DNA of 64,000 nt from Rusavskia elegans (taxonomy: Eukaryota; Ascomycota; Lecanoromycetes; Teloschistales; Teloschistaceae), in NCBI GenBank assembly GCA_011316305.1, contig SAUG01000067.1:186001-250000 (forward strand). Reading direction: 5' to 3'. Shown one piece after another: positions 22,111 to 35,629 of the stretch (within the stretch, counting starts at the first letter, position 1; every line of letters starts with the position of its first letter). The notes beneath the pieces were generated by a model. That model was not told where the DNA came from and searched no databases. It saw only the letters and a program-made list of their open reading frames with translations. A program made the translations under genes and the position numbers.

Positions 22111-23059
22111 CTATCTCTAGTATAGCAGAATTCGATTATCTTTATTGTTTTTCTATTCGATTTATATAAAAAGATTACTATTATAGTATAAACGCCAAAC
22201 GCGTCATATAGGCTTTGGAGATATAATTAGAACGCGTGGAAACGAGGCTCGCCGTCTAGTCGCTACAGCGTCGCTAGTATATCGGATCTCGATTCTTTTT
22301 CGCTTTTTTCTTTCCTTTATTACTAGATTATATTTCAGTTATTCTAGAATATAAATTAGTTCTATAATATATCTTTTATCCGATTTATAATAGTATATTG
22401 CGCTAAAAATACCATCGTTTTAATATATAGAATCGATTTTTCAAATAATTTAAATAATATATCTAGATAAAATTCTGACGTTGGTTAAATTTCGAAGAAA
22501 TAAACAGTTCAGTAAATTTAATATTCGAAGGCTATTAATTCGTCTAAATATAAATATATTTATCAATTATATAGTAAATAGTAAATCTATTTTAAACGAT
22601 TTCGTCAACTTTCGATATATAATCGCGGTCTATTTTTTAATACCGCCGATTTAAAATAGCAGAAATCGGAACTTGTAATCGAATTTACTCGTCTGCGTTA
22701 AACAATTGCTAATAATAATTTAATTAATAGAAATAAAATTACAATCGCATTTATTAAATTCGGTTCTAAATTTTAAAAATTTGATATATCAATTCCGTCC
22801 GCTTGATAATATACTACGATGCAAGTAGATATAAAATTCGACGACGATTACGAATTATATTACTATATCTATTCGGTTGAATACGTTAATTAAAATTAAA
22901 ATATATTTGGAACGATTAAATTTCTATTGAATAAATTTATTCGCTCCAAATATATAGATCGATGATATGGATTTAAAGTTGATTTCAAATTTGAAACGAT
23001 ATAAATACGTACTATTAGAACGATTAAATAGATAACGATAGATATTTATATTTCGCTAC

Positions 23060-23390
23060 CGTAATATTTTAATTGTAACGTTTCTATATAACCATTATCA
23101 GAGGACGTTGCGTTCGAGTCTAGCTACAGCCGTAGTCGTGGTCCGAATTTTTAAATATTAAAAAAACCTTAAATAAATTATCGTAACTAGTTTTATATAG
23201 CTATAAAAATAAAGTTTTAATATTATAAAACGTTTTCGTTAAAGAAATAATTATATTAATAAATAAAAAATAAAGTTATCTACTAGTATATAAAGAATAA
23301 TATATTTATAAAAAAAGCCGATATATCTATTAGAATTAATCTTTTAAAAAGAAACGATTTTTCGATTCTGCTGTTTTAATTAAATTAAAT
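23060..23390 (+). repeat. copy D1 of an old dispersed repeat
   Basis: Similar in direct orientation to 28573-28797 joined to 36059-36170. Shared landmarks are AACGTTTCTATA, the TAGCTACAGCCGTAG region (TAATTATAGCCGTAG in the other copy), TTTTATATAGCTATAAAAAT and CCGATATATC. The other copy is interrupted by the hAT-like element C. It could be an LTR of the minus-strand Gypsy element or an independent repeat. Borders are approximate. Confidence 0.6.
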
Positions 23391-26300
23391 TATTGATCCG
23401 TTTATTTAATTAACAAACGTAGATAATTCCGTAGAATTATAGATATAATACGGTCTTTTCTATAGAGTTTTTCTAAATTTTTTTAAAGTATTTTAGATGT
23501 TTTTAAAATATTTTTTTTGTTTCTACGTATTTTTTTTATTTAGAAATCTTTTCTATTTAATTAAAAACTCGTTAGTCTCTTTACTTTTATTAATGGTTTT
23601 TTGACTTTCGTATTTTTTTTATATAATATTTGTCTCTTACTAATAGTATATTTACGGATATTTTTTTAAAAAAACTTATATAGAATTTCGAAAAAATATT
23701 TATATACGAAAGTTTTAAATATACTATAGTTTCTTTTATTTTTTTTATTTTGAAAACTTTTATATAAAGTTTATTTAACTTTCTATCTATCAAATTTTTA
23801 GTAGATAGAAATATTTTAATTTCTTTATTAATATTATAGTTTCTTTTTAATTTATTTACTTTTTTTTAACTTTTTTTTTTATTTTTTAGATTTTTAATTT
23901 AGTTTTATTTTAATTATTTTTTATTTTATTTATTTCGTTAATCTGTTTTGGTTTTGGTATCCGATGAACCAATGGTTCGATAAACAAATCAAACGTTAGT
24001 ATACCAGCATTAAATATACGATAACAAAATTTATATTCTAGTTTAATTAACGTAAATTACGGTTCTATAAAATTTTAATTTAAATTTGTTTGGTAATATA
24101 ACGTATCTTTCTATCGATAATTTAACTAACGTAGAAATTTTTATAGATAAATATACTTCGTAGTTATCGTTTTTTCTTTTATTTTTTTTACTAATAATAT
24201 AAGCCTAAAAGTTTTTACGTATATATATATTCCCGTAATAGCTATAGATATTAATTTAATCAGACGGTAGTATATCCGTAATAATTATATCTACCCGCGC
24301 GGTTATCGACTACCTCGTTATAGCTAGAACAATCTATTTCGACTTCGATAAAGATTTTCTTCTTACTATCTTTAAAACGCGCTATTCGATCTCTCTACTT
24401 TCCTTTAATCTAATCGACCGGGTAAAACTTCTAGTTATAGTAGCTAGCGTACTGCCTAGCAACCTTTTTAAAGCTAAATAAATTAAAGAATATTTTAACA
24501 GCTTGGCGGAACGTTTAGATACTGGTTATATAATAAATTTAGCCGAGGCGATAGACGTAGATAATTACTTCGCAGTATAGCAGATAGATATAACGGAAAT
24601 ATTAGAAGCTGATAATTATATATAATATCGAGAAAGAAATAGTAGAAAATTCGTAATCGCGAATAAAAAAAAAAATAGTTAAATAGAAGTAATTAACTGC
24701 GCTGCAAATCTTTCTTGTCTGACGAATGTATTTTTGGCTGTAAAAATTTCTTTATATATAAATATAATAATCGTTGCCGTATAAAACGTTAATAAAATAT
24801 ATATATATATAAATTTAATATAATTCCAGACAGAGATTTTCCAAAAAGAATTATTTTATTTATAAAAATTTATATCGCTAGATTTATAGATTGCGATATA
24901 ATTTTTTATTTTATAATTTTATTATATTTTAACTCGTTTAGAATGGTTTAAATATCTTCGTTATATAACGAGTTAATTACTATTTATACTATTTGAAGAA
25001 ATTTCATCTAATTTTTTTTTTCCTAAATAATAAAATTTTAAATAAATTTCTAATTTATAATTTATTCTTTTTATTTAACTATTCATTTATAGATAGAAGG
25101 ATATTAATATTATTTATTCGATTTCTATCGTTTAAATTATATCTTTTATAAAGTTCGAAATAAATAATTTATTTCTGTCCGATATAAAAATTTTCCGAAA
25201 TTCTATTTTTATAAAAGACAATTTTTAATAGTAAAAACGTTAACTATTCTACTGTTATTATCATTTTATATAATATAAACTTAACGTTTTTCGTAAATCT
25301 ATCTATTATTATCGTAATTATATTATAGAAAATTTAGATCGCCGGGTTAATAGATTTCGAAAAATTTATTATAAAGTCTATTACGATTTATTAATATAGT
25401 TTTTCAGATATTTAAATTAGTTATAATTTTTCTATTAATTTCTGTTGAATTTTTTTTAATATTATATATTCTAGATAGTTTTTTATATAATTATCGATAC
25501 ATTTTTTTAAAATTTTTATATAAGTTTTTTTTTAGATATATTTTAATATTTTAGTTATTTTTTCGTATTTTGCTGTTTTAAAATTATACGTTTATCGAAT
25601 ATTATTATCTATTTCTTCCAATATTTCTATTTTTTCTAAAACTATTCTATTTTTTTTTAATAGAAATTTACTCGTTTTTTCCGCCGGTTTATAATCTACT
25701 TTTCGGTTTAAAATATCTGTAATAGTATTATTTATACTTTTAATATATTTTATTTTAGAATTGTAGTATAATATTTTTTTAGTCTATTTTAATTATTTTT
25801 AGTTAAGTTTTTATTTATTAAAAGTAATAATAGTGATTAATAATTCGTATAGATAATTACATTATTTAATGAATTTTTTAAATATATATTCTAATATATA
25901 AAATTTATTATAATTATTTATATATCTTTATCTATTATAATATAGTTAATTTCTATAGAAATTAATTTCTTTAAATAATATTCGAAAGATTTACTTTTTT
26001 ATATTATATATAATTCTAGAATTCTATCTAAAATATCGGTATATAAAAAGATTTATTTATTCGAATTCAAAATTTCTAGAATTTCTTTATTTGTAAAACT
26101 TTATTTTAATTTTTGAAAGATTTTATTTTCGATTTTTGTCCATCGAAATAATATATTATTTCGTAGTAAATCTATTAGAAAAACTGTTTTCTTTATATAT
26201 CTTTTTATTTTATTTTAATAGAATTCGATAAATTTAAAAATTTTTATAAATTCTTATTATTTTAAACTATAGGCTATTTTTTTATTATTTTTAATTTATT

Positions 26301-26898
26301 TACTTCTATTTCGATACTTTTTGGTTTTATTATAAGATCTAAAAAAACTATTTTTTATTTAAAAAATTCTGACTTTTTTTTTTATTTTAAAATTATTTTT
26401 TTAAAATCTTTATAGTATTTTAATTTTATACTTTTTATATTTTCCTTTTATTTCTGAAAATATTAGAACGTTATCTATATATACTATAATAAAAACATCG
26501 AACTAATCGTATAATATTTTATAAACTATTTATTATAACGTTATAAATACGTTTATTTATTCAAAAAACATTATTAAATATTCGAATAGTCTATATTCTA
26601 TTCTAAATACTATTTTCTATCTTTTTTTAATTTAAATAAACTAAATGTATTTTTTAGATTTAGTTTAATAAATTATTTAGCTTTTTCTATTTTATTTTTC
26701 TGGTCTTTTCAAATCCGCGAATAGAAAAAAAAATATTTATCCTTTTATATTACTATATTAAATCGTTTAAAATTAATATACAGTCGGAAATTTCTATTTT
26801 TTTTCGGAATAAATATAACCGATAATTTTATTTTAAATTTAAAATAATTAAATCTTTCTATTTAAAGTTATAATTAATATATTATTTTAATACTTTTA

Positions 26899-27451
26899 TA
26901 AACTATATATTTCGGATCGAATCTCTGTCGATATTTCGAAAATACGATTCGAGTTTTAATAAATCGATTTAATCCGACCTATTAAACGGTATAGGTCGAT
27001 TTCTAAAATTAGAATCGAAAATCGGATCGGATTATAAAATAGAAATTAATAGAAATTCGATTTGATTCGTTAAATCTTTTATATATAATTTAATATTATA
27101 TTTAATATAAAATAATATTATTAAAGATAGATTAATTAAATATATATTTAGGTAATACTTTTAAATATAATATTTATTTCAACTAGAATCTTTCTAGCTA
27201 ACGCAATTAATTAATTATATTAAATTCAGATAAATAGATAAAATTTTTATATTAGAATTATATTTTTATACTAGATTCTAGCGGTTTTAATAGATTAAAT
27301 CCGAGGATCCGGATTTGATTCGAAACCGAATCGGTTTAATATTTAGAAAAATCAGAACCGATTTAATTCGGTATTTAGAAAAATCGGAACCGATTCGGGT
27401 CGAATCGATTTTTTTAATTCGGATTCGAAACTCGATTCGACGACTAGTCTA
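26899..27451 (-). mobile_element. hAT-like terminal-inverted-repeat element, copy A
   Basis: A 553-bp element flanked by perfect 8-bp duplications TACTTTTA (26891-26898 and 27452-27459). Its ends are TAAACTATATATTTCGGATC and the reverse complement of TAGACTAGTCGTCGAATCGA. It matches copy B in inverted orientation across most of its length. It is too short to encode a transposase and has no ORF, so it is a non-autonomous (MITE-type) copy. An 8-bp duplication and TA/CA-starting inverted ends fit the hAT superfamily. The interior has many GATCCGA/TCGGATC words. Confidence 0.8.
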
Positions 27452-28021
27452 TACTTTTAACTATTTATTATTTCATCTATGAATAAATTTAATTTCTAGT
27501 TTTTTCGGGTTCGTAATAATAATTTCGTAGTTTTTTTAAATATAAACCGGCAGCGGTAATTTTTCTTTCGATTTTTTTAATACTTTCTAGAATTTTTAAA
27601 ATAGTTATAGAACTTTATATATAGCTACTAATTTTATTTCAATCTACTATTTTCGAATAAAAATATTATAAATTTTTTTTATTCCGGCTAGTTTTTTAGA
27701 TATTTTAAATAGATAGCTTTTTATCTTTATTTATATCGTCTTTTATTCGATTTTTAAATTCTATTTCGTAAACTAGAAAATTCGAGAATATACTTTTTTT
27801 TATATTTTTATAATATCGAAAACGATTTTTTTTTATATCTATTATTTTATATCTAAAAAAATCTAATTAAAAACCAAATTTTAATTATTTTTATTTAATT
27901 AATATTTTTTATAAAATATAGTTCCGTTTCTTTATTAGAAAAATATTGGATTTTTTTATATAATCTTTCGATAGAATATTTTTAATAGCGTTCGAATCGA
28001 CTAGTATTTTAGTAGATTATC

Positions 28022-28521
28022 TAGATTGGTCGTCGGATCGGATTTCGAATTCAAATTCGTATTTCGAATTCGAACCGAATCGGTTCCGGGTCGAACCCGG
28101 ATTTTCGGATTAAATCTATAGAAAACTACTAAATTCGAATTTAAAAACATAATTTTAATATAAAAATTACATTTATCTATTTAAAAAAAAATTCTAATTG
28201 ATTAATTACGCTAGCTAGAAGATTTCTAGTTAAACTAAATACATTATCTAAATATATTATCTAAATATATTATCTATATATATTATCTAAATATATTATC
28301 TAAATATATTATTTCAATAAATATTTAATATTTTAATTGAATAATTAATTATAATAATATATATAAAAAGTTTAACGGATTAAATCGAATTTCTATCGGT
28401 ATTTATTTTATAATCCGATTTGATTTTCGATTTTAATTTTAGAAACCGATCTATACCGTTTAGTAAATCGAATCGAATTTTCGAAATATTAACGGAAATC
28501 CGATCCGAAATAGCTAGTCTA
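28022..28521 (+). mobile_element. hAT-like terminal-inverted-repeat element, copy B
   Basis: A 500-bp element starting TAGATTGGTCGTCGGATCGG and ending CCGATCCGAAATAGCTAGTC followed by TA. Flanks are AGATTATC (28014-28021) and AAATTATC (28522-28529). The single difference is G/A, as expected if RIP changed one copy of the duplication after insertion. It is inverted relative to copy A. No ORF. Confidence 0.8.
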
Positions 28522-28572
28522 AAATTATCTAAAAATTAAAAAATAAATAAAAATTCGATTTTTATTTATCTT

Positions 28573-28797
28573 CCGGAATTATTAAAATATAACGTTTCTA
28601 TATATTAGAAAACGTTACGTTCGAATCTAATTATAGCCGTAGACGTAATCCGAACTATTAAATAATAAAGAAATTCTAATATAAATTATCGTAATTAGTT
28701 TTATATAGCTATAAAAATGAAATTATTATATAATAAAATATTTTTATTATAGAAATAAATAAAAGAAAAATTATATTAATATTTAATAATTATGTTA
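28573..28797 (+). repeat. copy D2 of the old repeat (left half; right half 36059-36170)
   Basis: Matches 23060-23390. The right half resumes at 36059 after the hAT-like copy C (GATATTATCTACTAG, CCGATATATCCGATAGAAT). The uninterrupted copy D1 shows that the two halves were once joined, which supports the insertion. Confidence 0.65.
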
Positions 28798-29002
28798 ATA
28801 ATTAATAGACTGGCCGTCGGATCGGATTTTTCTACGGTTCGATTTAATTCGAACTCGGATCAAAGTCGGATATCCGGATTTAATTCGATAAAACGTTAAA
28901 ATCGTATATAAAAGTAAAATTTTAATATTAAAATATTATTTTTTTTATACGTTATACTATCTATAAATTTCTATTTTTTTTTAGCGATATATTAAAAACT
29001 TG

Positions 29003-29007
29003 AGATA
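29003..29007. other. 5-bp target duplication, left (AGATA)
   Basis: AGATA directly precedes the 5' LTR and recurs at 35630-35634 directly after the 3' LTR. A 5-bp duplication is normal for Ty3/Gypsy integration. Confidence 0.85.
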
Positions 29008-29480
29008 TATTATAAACACACGCGGCGTGACTTCGGGAACGTAGTAGTACTCGGTATAGTACCGGAACTCTTTATTACGCCTAAAATAGATAGAAAGGAC
29101 TTGGTATTATATTTTAGTTATCTTAACGAGTAAAGTATTTAAAGAAGGTTATTTTAGTTATTTTAGTAAATAAAGTATCTAAAGAAGGTTATTTTAGTTA
29201 TTTTAGTAAATAAAGTATCTAAAAAAAGGTTATCTTAGTTATTTTAGTAAGTAAAGTACCTAAGGAAAGGAGGATCTTATTATTTATATAGATCCCGAAC
29301 TCGACGCCTTTATAGCTCGTATTTAATTTATTAGTTATCGCTATATACTGCTCTAGTAATTAAACTAACTTATTTTTATATTAATTTAAAGTAATTACCC
29401 GTTATACTTCCGTTTATAGATATACTAATAAGTTTAACTAATTTTTAGAAATACTAGAATCTCTAGATAGCTCTATAATA
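29008..29480 (+). repeat. 5' LTR of the chromovirus
   Basis: Begins TATTATAAA and ends TATAATA. The 3' LTR has the same length, 473 bp, and ends TATAACA, so the original ends were probably TGTTATA...TATAACA, a 7-bp inverted repeat. Most of the differences I checked between the two LTRs are C/T or G/A. Confidence 0.9.
29109..29270 (+). repeat. four tandem 40-41 bp units inside the LTR
   Basis: Four adjacent copies of a 40-41 bp unit built on TTATTTTAGTTATTTTAGTA, followed by AAATAAAGTATCTAAAGAAGG-like sequence, lie at about 29109-29148, 29149-29188, 29189-29229 and 29230-29270. The 3' LTR has the matching array at about 35258-35420. The repeats may be part of the LTR promoter (U3). Confidence 0.8.
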
Positions 29481-32400
29481 CTTTAAATATCTTTAGGATA
29501 TCTGTTATAGATTAATATAATACCTCTACTCTAAATAACTCTAACTCTATAGTAAAGAAGTCCGAACCTAAAGGAAAGGAAATCCAAATAAAAAACGATA
29601 GTAATAATAAAAAGGTTAGTACTCCTACTATTTACTAATACTTATATAGTATTAAAGTTAATAAACCCGATAAATACTATAGAAATCGTAATAAATTAAA
29701 AGATTAGTTTATATAGTTAGATATATACTTCGTATTCTATTTTATACCCGAAAAAAAGAAAACCCTTTTTACTATATTCTATCTTCGAGGACAAGCCTAG
29801 TACTAGATAAAACCTATTCTTCGCTAATATATAGACGACGACGAAGATAGTAATAATATCTTTATACGATTTATAAAATTTAAGAAAGTTATTTAAAAGA
29901 TTTTCGGAATTTTTAATAAAATTCTAACTACTAAATATTTTATTTAGAATCTTTAGTAGAAAACCGCAGCGTCGGAGTATACTATAAAGTTTAAAAAATA
30001 GTTACTACTAATAGAATAAAATAACGATACTTTATATATAATATACCGACGTAGATTTAAGGAAAAGATAAAGGATAAATTTATACGCGATAGTCAAGTA
30101 TACGAAATATTAGATAATCTAATCGAGATATCTATCGATATCGATAATAAGCTATATAAAAGAGATATAGAAAAACGCTATAATAGAGGACCGCGAAGTA
30201 ATACTAGATATTACTCGGATAAACTATATAGAGGACAGTACTATAGTAAAAGGACCGGAAAAAGGCTACTATAGACCTATATCTATAGAATTAAACTCGA
30301 TATAATAGCGACGTAAAAGGAAGAACCCTAGAAATAGTAAAAGAAATAAAAATCCTAAAACGTACTATAATTATAGTAAACTAAGTTACTTCGCGAGAGA
30401 GTATCGATTAAGTAAAGTATAATAACGATAATTTAACGCTACGCTAAAGAAAGAATCTAAAAACTAGTAAAAAATAATCTTAAAAGATAAAGACCGAAGT
30501 TCTAAACTCTAGAAAACTAGTTCGGATAAAGAATTTATATTTATAGAAAACGATAAAATACTATAGGAAGCTATAAGTAATAACGTTTCGCTACGAGTAT
30601 TAAACGAACCTAGTCTAGTATAGAAAAAGTTTTTCGGAAACTCTAAAAAAGAATATATTTTTAAATAGATATTAATTCTAGAAGAAATATAATTTACCGT
30701 TATAGAAAGACCAAGAACCTTTTACCCTGGAGCAATAAACGATAAGGAGCTAGCAAGAGAAGGATTTAAGAATATCTACGAAGGATTCAAAGGAAGCAAC
30801 GCCTCTAAGGACAAAGTTATTCCTAAACCGATATTATAAAGAATAGACGTAATAATAGGAAGTTAACACGTACTATTTGGCTAGACCGTATACTATAACG
30901 ACGATTATATAATCTATAAGTTAGAAAAATAAAAAGCCGGGTAGTATCTATTAAAACTATACCGATAAACTCTAGTAACGCCTATTAAAATCGGAAATTA
31001 TAATATTTATAAATATTCTATATATATTATATATAATAGATATAAATATTAAAAGAAATAATAAAAAAGAAAGAATAGAATCCTTAATTAGAATCTCTAT
31101 AGATATATTTCGCAAGTAAACTATAAAGATAAAAAGTACGAAAATATTAAAAACGACTCGAAAAAAGATAGAATCTCGTAGTAACGGGTATACTACGAGC
31201 GTATAACTTTATAGCCCGGAAAAAGTAACTAAATTTAGCTAGCTATATATATATATTCGAGATTAAAATAATTATCGATACTAATAATAGATTATAGAAG
31301 GTTAAAGTATTTATTAATTTAGGCGTAACCGGAAATTTTATATTAGAAGATTTAGCTAAAAGGAAAGAGTTCTTTTAGACTAAAAAAAAGAATCTATATA
31401 ATTTAATAGTTATTAATAGAAGTAAAATACTAGAAGGAGATAGGAAAGTTACAGAAAAAACGATACCGTTCTAAATAATAATTAACTAGTACTAAAAGGA
31501 ACTTTAATTCGATATTATTCGGATAGCCAGCTATAATATCGTATTTAGAATACTTTAGTTAAAGAATTATTATCTAGTAATTAACTAGGAAAAAAGAGTA
31601 TTTAGCTTTAAACGATACTCCTATATAGGAAGTATCTAGTCTATACCGAAATAGTATTTTTAAGTAGATAAAAAATAGAATACGAAGTATAAACTCGTAA
31701 CTTTAAAAAAGAATAACTAAAAACTATTTAGATCCGATTCGTTAGATATTAATAGAGATTAGCTAGATTAATAAAATAGAAATAGAAAAGAGAATTACGA
31801 ATCTTTCGAAAACCCCGTACTATTTAATAAAAAGTTAAAAGAAAATCTATTAGAAAAGGTTCTAGATAAATATAAAAACTGGATAAATTTATTTCGGGAA
31901 GAAGTAACTACTAAAGTACTATCTAAATATTAAATATAGAATTATAAAATAAGATTTAAATCAGGTAAATAATCTACGTTTAGACCTATCTATCTATTAT
32001 CTATAACGGAGCTTAAAATACTCTATAATTACCTGGACGAAAATATAAAAAAGGGATTTATTAGAAAATTTTAATTACTAGTAGGATACCCGATCTTCTT
32101 TATATCTAAAAAGGACGGAATATTCTGTTTATATATCGATTACCGGAAGTTAAACGATATTATAATTAAAAACCGATATCTACTACTAAGTATTAGTAAA
32201 TTCTAAAATAGACTCTTTAAAGTAAAATACTTTACTAAATTCGACTTTTAAAAAATATATAATCTTATATAGATAAAAGCCGAAAAAGAATAGAAAATAA
32301 TTTTCTAAATATAGTATAGTTATTATAAATATATAGTAATACCGTTCGGATTTATAAACGTTCCGGTAATATATTAGAATATAATTAATAATATATTTAG

Positions 32401-35156
32401 AAAATATTTAGATATATTCGTTATCGCCTACTTCGATAATATTTTAATTTTTTTTAAAATATTCGAAGAATATATATAATACGTTAGTAAAGTTTTTAAC
32501 TATCTAGGAAGGAAAGATTTACGCTTTAAACCAGAAAAATATAAATTCTATAAAAAAGAAATCGACTTCTTCGGATTTATTATAGGACGAAATAGACTAC
32601 GTATTAATTCTAATAAACTAAAAGCTATTATAGAATAGAAGACTCTAATAAATATTAATAAAATTTAAAATTTTTTCGGATTTATAAACTATAACCGAAA
32701 GTTTATATAGAATTATTCTAAGAGAGCTCTTACTTTTATAACTTTAATAAAAGATACCGCCGAATAGTACTAGAGCGAGAGAGAATAATAAATATTTAAA
32801 AATCTTAAAAAGGAATATATAAAAAACCTAGTTTTTAAAATATTCGATTTAATAAAACTATTACGAATAGAAATAGATTTATTAGATCTAATTATAAATA
32901 TATATCTTTTATAATAATATAATAGTAAGTAGTACCTAGTAGTATATATATCTAGGAAACTATCGCTAGTAGAATAGAATTATAATATCTATAATAAGGA
33001 ACTACTAGCTATAATAGCTATACTAGAATAATAGAAAATATACGCCGAAAGATTACCGAAATTAACTATCTTTATAGACTATAAAAATCTTTTATATTTT
33101 ATAATAATAAAATAACTAAATAGAAGATAAATATAATAGTCTAAACTTTTCGGTTAATATAAATTTAAAATATACTATATTCTAGGTAAAGAAAATAGAA
33201 AAATAGATATTTTAAATCGAAAAAGTAATTATATAAAAATAAGAGAAGTTTTTAATAATAGTATCTTTAAAGTTAATAAAGATAGATTACTATTAATAAA
33301 CTAATACGAACTAAATATAACGCTATATATATTTAGAAATAACTAGAAGTAATTTTATATTAAAAAAAGAAAACTCTATATACTAAATGATAAAATCGAC
33401 GAATATATTAAAGAGTACTATAATAGAATACTATAAAGATATCCAGGCGTAATAAAGATAATATAACTTTTATAATAATATTACCAGTTTCCTAATATAA
33501 AATAATATATCGAGATATATATTAAAAAATATTTTAGTTATTAGTAAAATAAATATAGTATATATACTCGTTATAGAAAGATTTAATATTAGGAACCACC
33601 GGATTTACTATAGAAGGAAGTTATAATAGACTTTATTATTAAATTCCTAAAATCGAAAGACCCGACAACGAATATAGAATATAACTCGATATTTAATATA
33701 GTAGATAGATTTATAAAATATATTTATATAATCCTAATTAAAAAGAATTTTATAGTAAAATAATTTAGATTTATTATCCTAGATCGATTATTTCGATACT
33801 ACGGACTACTAGAAGTATTAATAAATAATAGAAATAAACTCTTTATTTTAAACTATTAGAAAACCCTAATTCCTTTATTTAATATTAAGCTAAAAATATT
33901 AATAGCTTTCTATCTAATAATAGATAGATAGATAGAATATACTAACTAAACGTTCGAATAATATCTAAAATACTATATTAATAACGTTTAAGATAATTAG
34001 ATTTCGTTTTTACTAATAGTATAATTAGTACTTAATATAAGAGAATCAAGTATAATAAAAGAAATACCGTTCTTTATTAAAAGCGGAAGAAATCCGAATT
34101 TATTTAAATATCCGCTGCTATATAGATTAGTAGAATTAGTAATTTAAAAGGTCGAGATCTAGAAGAAAATCTATACGAATATTCTAAAAATATAAAAAAA
34201 CTCGGGTAATTACTAAAATAAAAAACGAAAAATAGTATTTTAGCTAAAGAAAAGAGATAAGGTATACCTTTTTATAAAAAATCTAAAAATAAAAACTCTA
34301 AGTAAAAAACTTAACTATATTAAAGTCGGACTATTTTTAATTAAGTAGATTAAAGGACTTTAGAATTTTAAACTTAATCTATCTAAAGACGTTAAAATAT
34401 ACCCGGTATTTTATATAACTTTTTTAAAATTAACCGACCTCGGAACGCTATTATAATAGATATTTAACTTCGAAATATAAGAGGAAAATATCTTTATAGT
34501 CGAAAAAATTCTATAGTAGAAAGGTTAGAACTATCTAATTAAATAAAAAGGTTATTCTACTTTAGAAAATATTTAGGAATCTAAAAAGTATTTAGTAAAC
34601 TACTAGAAAGCTCTATAATAGTTCTACTAAAAGGAACTAAAAAAGTTATTAACTAGCCGGAATTACTAGAAAGTATAATCTACTCGGAAGCTATATTAAT
34701 AAAAGAATTAAATTCTATAAAAGAAAACGGATCCGCGGTATCTTTATATTTTAATACTTTAAAATTTTATAGCTCGCCGTTAACTATAATATACTACTCT
34801 TCTTTAATATAATCTAACTAACGAAGTAAATACTACTATTTCGTATACGCTTTATATAATTCTTTCTTTAGTCTTTTATATTTATTTTTTAAACGACGCT
34901 AGCGCGTAGTATCTAATAGAATAAAGTTATAAAAATAAATTTATATAATATATTTAATATATTTTTTAGAACTATCGCCGACGCGATATAGCTTTTTTAG
35001 CTAGAAATAATTCCGATAAAAACGTATAGCTAATATACTAATATCTAATAATACGACTTTATTATAATACTTTTTAGTTAACAGTTTCTTTTATTTATCT
35101 ATAAAAAGGAAGGAACGAAGAATTTTCGAGATAAAAATTCTAAAGAGGGGACCTAG

Positions 35157-35629
35157 TATTATAAATATACGCGGTATAATTTCGAAAATATAGTAGTATT
35201 CGGTATAGTACCGGAACTTCTTATTACGTCTAAAATAAATAGGAAGGACTTAGTATTATATTTTAGTTATTTTAGCGAATAAGATATCTAAAGAAGGTTA
35301 TTTTAATTATTTTAGTAAATAAAGTATCTAAAGAAGGTTATCTTAGTTATTTTAGTAAATAAGATATCTAAAAAAAAATTATTTTAGTTATTTTAGTAAA
35401 TAAAGTATCTAAAGAAAGAAAGATTTTATTATCTATATAAATTCCGAACTCGACGCTTTTATAGCTCGTATTTAATTTATTAGTTATCGCTATATACTAC
35501 TCTAGTAATTAAACTAATTTATTTTTATATTAATTTAAAGTAATTACCCGTTATACCTGCGTTTATAGATATACTAATAAATCTAACCAACTTTTAAAAA
35601 TACCAGAACTTCCAGGTAGCTCTATAACA
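35157..35629 (+). repeat. 3' LTR of the chromovirus
   Basis: Starts TATTATAAATATACGCGG right after the purine tract and ends TATAACA. Followed by the duplication AGATA (35630-35634). Confidence 0.9.

Larger units (their letters stand above)
24900..28570 (-). mobile_element. degenerate Ty3/Gypsy retrotransposon, minus strand, interrupted by two hAT-like copies
   Basis: Protein traces on the minus strand run in the order expected for Ty3/Gypsy. An aspartic-protease active site (KILVDSNAIKN, where DSG is expected) lies near 27975-28005. Reverse-transcriptase motifs at about 26880-26300 include YIPKKNRNFRLYINFKRFN and FIKLNLKN. Integrase traces at about 25400-25150 include IIIDRFTK and ISDRNKLFISNF. 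All are riddled with stops. Copy A of the hAT-like element sits inside the reverse-transcriptase region; across it the reading continues, with LKV on one side and KVLK on the other. Copy B sits just upstream of the protease. No gag region was found. Ends are approximate. Confidence 0.75.
29008..35629 (+). mobile_element. complete but RIP-inactivated Ty3/Gypsy chromovirus
   Basis: A 6,622-bp LTR retrotransposon, plus strand, with 473-bp LTRs and a 5-bp target duplication. Gag lies at about 29.6-30.6 kb. At 30363-30404 a CCHC zinc knuckle is recognisable by spacing, but all three Cys and the His now read Tyr. Protease is near 31308-31345 (FINLGVTGNFI). Reverse transcriptase is at about 31.99-32.64 kb, with YIDYRKLN and FDNILI in place of the catalytic DD pair. 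RNase H follows; integrase is at about 33.4-34.3 kb (DFIIKF, IVDRFIK, NNRNKLF). A chromodomain lies at 34481-34620 (IFIVEKIL, YLIK then stop then KGYSTLEN), which marks the chromovirus clade. Just before the 3' LTR is a purine tract, AAAGAGGGGACC. In-frame TAA and TAG codons occur throughout, so no protein can be made. Confidence 0.92.

Noticed and set aside
23590..23793. Minus-strand ORF of 67 codons in the AT-rich block
   Set aside because: Made only of Ile, Lys, Tyr, Phe and Leu codons, as any AT-rich DNA would give; no homology signal.
28190..28320. Repeated ATATATTATCTA words that could suggest a CRISPR-like or satellite array
   Set aside because: They are short AT repeats inside the hAT-like copy B, with no spacer structure; the genome is fungal.
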